From contig DDSP01000021.1 of NCBI GenBank assembly GCA_002343445.1, forward strand, positions 1 to 49,295: a stretch of DNA of 49,295 nt. The letters are read 5' to 3'. The stretch's first letter is position 1. The number at the start of each line of letters is the position of its first letter. Positions 45,404 through 49,295 of this stretch are shown piece after piece. Under the pieces are notes generated by a model. It saw nothing but the letters and a program-made list of their open reading frames with translations, ran no database searches and was not told the DNA's origin. The translations under genes were made by a program, and so were the position numbers. This stretch comes from Chthonomonas sp. UBA2387 (GTDB lineage: Bacteria; Armatimonadota; Fimbriimonadia; Fimbriimonadales; Fimbriimonadaceae).

Positions 45404-46855
45404 TCAGGCTTCAGCCGAAACGGGGTCGGCCGAGGCGATCCCGGACAGCAACTGGTCGATCACGTCTTTGGCGGTGTAGGTGGTCTGTCCCCGCGCGATG
45501 AACCGATTCAAGTTCGCCACATCGTCGCCAGAGGTCACGATCGGCACCTCTTCGTAGCCGCCCTTGCGGCGCTGCCCGAGCCCGATGGTCGCCAACAGCC
45601 CATTGCACACGCACTTCCTGCCCGCTGTCTCGGCCGGGTCGCCACCCTTGGCCAGAAAGTCCTCGATGGGCTCCGAAGCGCAGCGGTAGCCGATGGTGCC
45701 GTCGTCCTTGCGATAGGCTTCGCGCAAGTAGCCCAAATCGCAGATGCGCTCGCGCTGCTCGTAGACGACGTTCTCCGACATGGTGCCCGCCATCTGCAAC
45801 ACCTTGAACGGGAATCCCGTCGGCGAAGCCAAGGGATCGGTGTGGACGCGCGCCGCGCCCTCCAAAGCCGCGCGGATGACCCGAGCCTTCAGTTCGGGAT
45901 CGATGCCGGATTCTTCGCTGAAGGCGAACGGTGTGCCCACCTGAACGCCCTGCGCGCCTTCCTCGATTGCCTCGCGCAACTTGCCACCGCTGCCGTAAGA
46001 GCCCGCCAGCCAGAACGGCATGCCGAGTTCGCGGAACTGGGCCAGATCCGGGATGTCGCGGGGACCGTAAACGGGTTCGCCCGTCTCGCTCAGCACCATC
46101 GCTCCCCGTGGCGGCGCGTTGTGCCCCCCCGCGGTCGCGCCCTCGATCACGAACCCATCGGGCGGAACCGAGGACTTCTTCGCGAGGTTGTTCGCCAGGA
46201 TGTGAGACGTGACGATGGCGAGGAACTGCGGCCGCTTGGGCGCATCCGCACCCGGCGCCATGTATTCCTCCGGAACGAAGCGGTTGGTGTACGTCTCGTC
46301 CGAGGCCGCGCCGGCCACATAGATGGACAGTTCCGTGGGCTCCAACGCCGCCATGCGGTCCAAGGCGCCCGGAATCGCGCGGGGGATGCCCGCGCCCATC
46401 AAAACAAAATCAACCCCGGCCAACATCGCGCCGAACAGCGACGGCAACGTGGGCAACTGGATCTTCTCCAGCAGGTTGATCCCGACCAAACCCGAATGGC
46501 CCCGCTTGGCCAGAAAGACCTCGACGAAGTTCGCCACGACGAGGAGTTCGACCAGCGCCTTCGGGGGCACCATCGCGGGAACGGGCTTCGACTTGAAAGG
46601 CTTGTCCGGGTCCTTGCCGCCTTGGACGAAGTAGCGCTCGTAGATGCGCGCCGCCATGTCCTTGATCGGAAAATGCTCGAGCGCCTCGCGCATGTGGTTG
46701 CCCGGGTCGCCGACCTGAAGCCGTCGAACGAGCACCGTGTCGATCCCTGTGCCGGAAACGACGCCCATTTGGCCCAACATGGAGACCGTGCGAGCGAGCT
46801 TCCAGTTAGAAACGGCGACACCCATGCCGCCTTGGATGATTCGGGGATAGACCAT
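45404..46855 (-). CDS. Nitronate monooxygenase (long form)
   Basis: A 483-residue FMN TIM-barrel flavoenzyme that oxidises nitronates such as propionate-3-nitronate. YPRIIQGGMGVAVSNWKLARTVSMLGQMGVVSGTG is the N-terminal FMN loop; GFVIEGATAGGHNAPPRG carries the family's G-x-E-A/GG-H core and GAQGVQVGTPFAFSEESG the phosphate site. Compared with ~330-residue members it has a ~100-residue C-terminal tail with CVCNGLLA, seen in a subgroup. Start at 46855 fits the family; an upstream frame to 46930 is poorly supported. Confidence 0.9.
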   Translation of the reverse strand: MVYPRIIQGGMGVAVSNWKLARTVSMLGQMGVVSGTGIDTVLVRRLQVGDPGNHMREALEHFPIKDMAARIYERYFVQGGKDPDKPFKSKPVPAMVPPKALVELLVVANFVEVFLAKRGHSGLVGINLLEKIQLPTLPSLFGAMLAGVDFVLMGAGIPRAIPGALDRMAALEPTELSIYVAGAASDETYTNRFVPEEYMAPGADAPKRPQFLAIVTSHILANNLAKKSSVPPDGFVIEGATAGGHNAPPRGAMVLSETGEPVYGPRDIPDLAQFRELGMPFWLAGSYGSGGKLREAIEEGAQGVQVGTPFAFSEESGIDPELKARVIRAALEGAARVHTDPLASPTGFPFKVLQMAGTMSENVVYEQRERICDLGYLREAYRKDDGTIGYRCASEPIEDFLAKGGDPAETAGRKCVCNGLLATIGLGQRRKGGYEEVPIVTSGDDVANLNRFIARGQTTYTAKDVIDQLLSGIASADPVSAEA

Positions 46856-47010
46856 TCTTGAGAAAAACGCCCTGGGGCGGTGCACGCGACCGGGCTGCGC
46901 TTCACACGCACGCAACCCATCACACCCCATTATCTACGGATCAATCGTCCAGACGGTGCGTCTCGTCATGAAAATGCTCCGAATCTCGCGATTTCTGTAC
47001 GTTTGACGAC

Positions 47011-47038
47011 CCGACATCCGACACAGGGCCGTTACAAT
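47011..47038 (+). promoter_or_regulatory. Promoter CCGACA-16-TACAAT
   Basis: TACAAT (47033-47038) overlaps an ATG at 47037 and lies 7 bases before the GTG at 47046, so the GTG is the likely leaderless start. Confidence 0.5.
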
Positions 47039-47045
47039 GGTCGCT

Positions 47046-47726
47046 GTGCTGCCCTTCCTGATCGCCGCCTCGCTCGTCGCCGCGACCCCCGTCGAGGACC
47101 GAGAATACACGTTTATGCACTTCCTGGTGCATCCCCAACGCCCCCAACTGCCCACCGACAAAGCCCAGAAGGTGCAGGCCGAACACCTCGAGAACCTCGG
47201 CACGCTGGGACGCGCGGGCAAGCTGATCGCCGCAGGGCCGATGGAGAATGCCGGCCGCATCCGCGGCATCTGCATTCTGGTCGTGCCGCCGGACGAGGTG
47301 CGCACGCTCATGGCCAAAGACGCTACGGTCCGCGAAAACCTCCTCGTCGTCGAAACCCTGCGCTGGAAGGCCCCGGTCGGCTTCACGGGCAAAGCCAAAG
47401 AGCCGATGGAACTCACCCAAGCCGGGCTGGCCTACTTCAACAAAGGCCCCCGATGGGAGACGCTGCTGCCCGCGGCGAGCGAAACCCTCTGGAAGGAGCA
47501 CGAGGCGTTCTGCGCCAGCCTGGCGTCCGAAGGCAAGATCCTCGTCCGCGGCCCCGTGCTCGACGAGCACCACCGACGCGAGATCCTGATCTGCCGAAGC
47601 GACAACGCAGCCGAGGTCGAAGCATTGCTTGCCGTGAGTCCGGCCGTCAAAGGCGGGCTGCTCGCGGTCGAGGCGTACCGCTGGTGGTACGGCAAGGGCA
47701 CGCTGCCCGCGAAAGACGGCGACTGA
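47046..47726 (+). CDS. Exported protein with two YCII-like domains
   Basis: 226 residues, signal peptide LPFLIAASLVAATP, then two YCII-like halves: EYTFMHFLVHPQRPQLPTDKAQKVQAEHLENLGTLGRAGKLIAAGPMENAGRIRGICILVV and a second ETLWKEHEAFCASLASEGKILVRGPVLDEHHRREILICRS. Each half has the family's LVHPxRP..., the His-type dyad and GP(M/V)-x-(D/E). A cytoplasmic single-domain member is at 4224; an exported, duplicated form is unusual. The GTG at 47046 is preferred to an ATG at 47037 on promoter spacing. Confidence 0.8.
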   Translation: MLPFLIAASLVAATPVEDREYTFMHFLVHPQRPQLPTDKAQKVQAEHLENLGTLGRAGKLIAAGPMENAGRIRGICILVVPPDEVRTLMAKDATVRENLLVVETLRWKAPVGFTGKAKEPMELTQAGLAYFNKGPRWETLLPAASETLWKEHEAFCASLASEGKILVRGPVLDEHHRREILICRSDNAAEVEALLAVSPAVKGGLLAVEAYRWWYGKGTLPAKDGD

Positions 47727-47732
47727 CCCCCC

Positions 47733-48737
47733 TCAGAAGTCCTTCGAGCGCATGAGCAGAATCAGCGAGGGCGCACCCAGCAGGGCCGTCACCGCACCCA
47801 CGGGCATGTCCACCACGGCCTTCACCTGCTGCGCCAGCACATCGGCAAGCAACAGCAGCGCGCCGCCCACAAGCCCCGAACCCAGCAGCGAGTACCGCCA
47901 GTCCACACCGAGCAAACGGCGCGAGATGTGGGGGGCCACCAAGCCCAGAAAGCCGATGATGCCCACGGAACCGACCGCCGCCGCGGTCATCACGCTCCCC
48001 GCGCCCAGGATCACCCGCTTCAGCCTTGCGGTGTCCACGCCAAGCCGCTGAGCCGTCTCCTCCCCGATGGCGAACGCGTTCAGCCGCCGAGTCTCGCGCG
48101 CCAGCGCCCAGCCCCCGAGCACCAACACGATCGCCAGCACGGCGTTCTGGGGCCAATAAGCGGCCGACGTGCTGCCGAGCAGCCAACGCAACACCTGGTT
48201 GGTGTCCTTCCCCGCCGCCAACAACAGCAACGTGGTCAGGGCCGACAGCATCGCGCCCACCACCACGCCCGCCAGCAACAGCGTCCGCACGTCCACCACG
48301 CCGCGCCGCACCGAAAGCGCATACACCAAGGCGAGCGAGGCCGCCCCCGTCACCGAAGCCGCCGCGACCATGCCCAACCCCCAAAACGCCGTCTGGAAAC
48401 CGAGCAACACCGCCGCAACGCCACCCACCGCGGCACCCGAGGACACGCCGACGATGTACGGTTCGGCCAAGGGGTTGCGGAACAACGCCTGAAACGCCGA
48501 CCCGACCAAACCCAGAATCGCGCCCACGGTCAGGCACGCAACGGCGCGGGGCAGGCGAACGCGCCAAATCACGTTGTTCGCCGCATCGTGCCCGCCGGCA
48601 TCGCCCCGAAAGAGCTGCCGCACCACGTCGGCGAACGAAAGGTCGAACGCGCTGCCGACCTTCACATGGACCACGAGGCACACGAACACCAAGCACGCCA
48701 GTGCCAGCGTCACGGTCTTCGCGGAGGAGCGGGGCAC
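47733..48737 (-). CDS. FecCD/BtuC-family ABC transporter permease
   Basis: A 334-residue permease for iron-siderophore, heme or vitamin B12 import. About ten TMs; the diagnostic GSAFQALFRNPLAEPYIVGVSSGA and GFLGLVAPHISRRLLGVDWRYSLLGSGLVGGALLLLADVLA are present. GTG start with CATAAT 6 bases upstream. The usual ATPase and binding-protein genes are not adjacent: it is flanked by a YCII gene and homoserine dehydrogenase. Either those subunits lie elsewhere or this is an orphan. Confidence 0.92.
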   Translation of the reverse strand: MPRSSAKTVTLALACLVFVCLVVHVKVGSAFDLSFADVVRQLFRGDAGGHDAANNVIWRVRLPRAVACLTVGAILGLVGSAFQALFRNPLAEPYIVGVSSGAAVGGVAAVLLGFQTAFWGLGMVAAASVTGAASLALVYALSVRRGVVDVRTLLLAGVVVGAMLSALTTLLLLAAGKDTNQVLRWLLGSTSAAYWPQNAVLAIVLVLGGWALARETRRLNAFAIGEETAQRLGVDTARLKRVILGAGSVMTAAAVGSVGIIGFLGLVAPHISRRLLGVDWRYSLLGSGLVGGALLLLADVLAQQVKAVVDMPVGAVTALLGAPSLILLMRSKDF

Positions 48738-48743
48738 GGGCTG

Positions 48744-48749
48744 ATTATG
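48744..48749 (-). promoter_or_regulatory. -10 element CATAAT
   Basis: CATAAT on the minus strand, 6 bases before the GTG at 48737; leaderless arrangement. Confidence 0.45.
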
Positions 48750-48766
48750 GATGAGGGACCGCGAAG

Positions 48767-48772
48767 TAAAAT
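48767..48772 (+). promoter_or_regulatory. -10 element TAAAAT
   Basis: TAAAAT ends 9 bases before the GTG at 48782 of the homoserine dehydrogenase gene. Confidence 0.45.
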
Positions 48773-48781
48773 CCCCAGCCA

Positions 48782-49295
48782 GTGACCGCCTCCCCTGGAC
48801 CTCGCCACGAAGCCATCGGCATCGGGCTGCTCGGCTTCGGCACCGTTGGCGTCGGCGCGTACCGCATGCTCGCCGACAACAGGGACGCCATCGTCCGCAA
48901 GATCGGTCGCGAGTTCGAGGTCGTCAGGATCGGCATCCGCGACGCCGCCAAGCCACGCATCGCCGACGCATCCCTGCTCACCACCGAACTCGAACAAGTG
49001 GTGGACGACCCGCGCGTGTCCATCGTCGTCGAGGTGATGGGAGGCCTGGACCCCGCCGGTCCGCTCATCGAACGCGCGCTGCGCAACGGCAGGCACGTGG
49101 TCACGGCCAACAAAGAACTCCTGGCCAAACACGGAGCGTCGCTGATCAACTTGGCCGCCAAGCAAGGCCTGGACCTTCACTTCGAAGCGGCTGTCGGCGG
49201 CGGCATCCCACTCATCCAACCGCTGCGCCACCAACTTTCGGGCAACGACGTGCTGAAGATGATGGGCATCCTCAACGGCACGACCAACTTCATCC
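48782..49295 (+). CDS. hom: Homoserine dehydrogenase (partial, cut by window end)
   Basis: The first 171 residues of an NAD(P)-dependent enzyme that reduces aspartate semialdehyde to homoserine for threonine/methionine synthesis. GIGLLGFGTVGVGAYRML is the Rossmann GxGxVG motif, TANKELLAKHG, EAAVGGGIPLI and GILNGTTNFI are the conserved active-site blocks. GTG start at 48782, preferred since TAAAAT precedes it; there is no ATG before the GxGxxG motif. The rest lies beyond 49295. No aspartate-kinase fusion N-terminal is present. Confidence 0.95.
   Translation, partial: MTASPGPRHEAIGIGLLGFGTVGVGAYRMLADNRDAIVRKIGREFEVVRIGIRDAAKPRIADASLLTTELEQVVDDPRVSIVVEVMGGLDPAGPLIERALRNGRHVVTANKELLAKHGASLINLAAKQGLDLHFEAAVGGGIPLIQPLRHQLSGNDVLKMMGILNGTTNFI

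Noticed and set aside
1..49295. CRISPR arrays, prophage, insertion sequences, biosynthetic gene cluster
   Set aside because: No direct-repeat array, transposase, integrase or polyketide/peptide synthase was found on reading the window.

Overview
This is a gene-dense stretch of high-GC bacterial chromosome with about 50 protein genes, one tRNA, no mobile element and no CRISPR array. Signal peptides, two lipoproteins, an RND/TolC tripartite pump and TolC-type outer-membrane protein point to a diderm. The mix of secreted hydrolases, an I-T-L-V-E-L pseudopilin and planctomycete-like secreted proteins fits Armatimonadota (Fimbriimonadia-like) or a related lineage; this is an inference from gene content, since no rRNA or marker phylogeny is available. 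The gene content is mostly ordinary chromosomal, with small accessory cassettes (two toxin-antitoxin-like loci, a metal efflux operon).

Layout. 1-4.2 kb: a palindromic repeat, an unknown exported protein, a DinB-like protein and a coupled pair of a sialate-esterase-like hydrolase and an unknown exported protein. 4.2-5.0 kb: YCII protein and a BrnT-type toxin/antitoxin. 5.1-9.7 kb: exported M1 metallopeptidase, ankyrin-repeat protein, YcaQ/AlkX-like glycosylase. 9.7-16.0 kb: heavy-metal efflux operon (Cys-rich lipoprotein, TolC-like, CusB-like, CusA-like). 16.0-19.6 kb: ArsR/SRPBCC pair, QueG, membrane protein, cysteine-synthase-like enzyme, RelE-like toxin. 19.7-25.2 kb: GH20 hexosaminidase, exported acetolactate-decarboxylase-like protein, Gfo/Idh/MocA oxidoreductase and a serine hydrolase. 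25.5-31.8 kb: HNH endonuclease, LemA, dCMP deaminase, M55 peptidase, subtilase and a large exported protein. 31.9-38.5 kb: tRNA-Cys, FemAB-like acyltransferase, GH57, membrane protein, VOC protein, and a four-gene operon (thioredoxin-like protein, pseudopilin, Cys-rich small exported protein, anchored protein). 38.5-41.4 kb: pntAA-pntAB-pntB. 41.5-49.3 kb: CrtI-like desaturase, GH5, small exported proteins, SIMPL protein, nitronate monooxygenase, FecCD permease and the start of homoserine dehydrogenase.

Two things stand out. First, a TAnnnT-type -10 hexamer sits 5-9 bases upstream of the start codon of many first-in-operon genes, so leaderless mRNAs look like the default here; genes inside operons and a minority of leadered genes have Shine-Dalgarno sequences instead. 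This rule settles several start codons. Second, the four-gene operon at 36459-38450, driven by a TTGACA/TATAGT promoter overlapped by a perfect 18-bp palindrome, looks like a regulated unit for making or exporting a disulfide-rich small protein and matches no system I can name.
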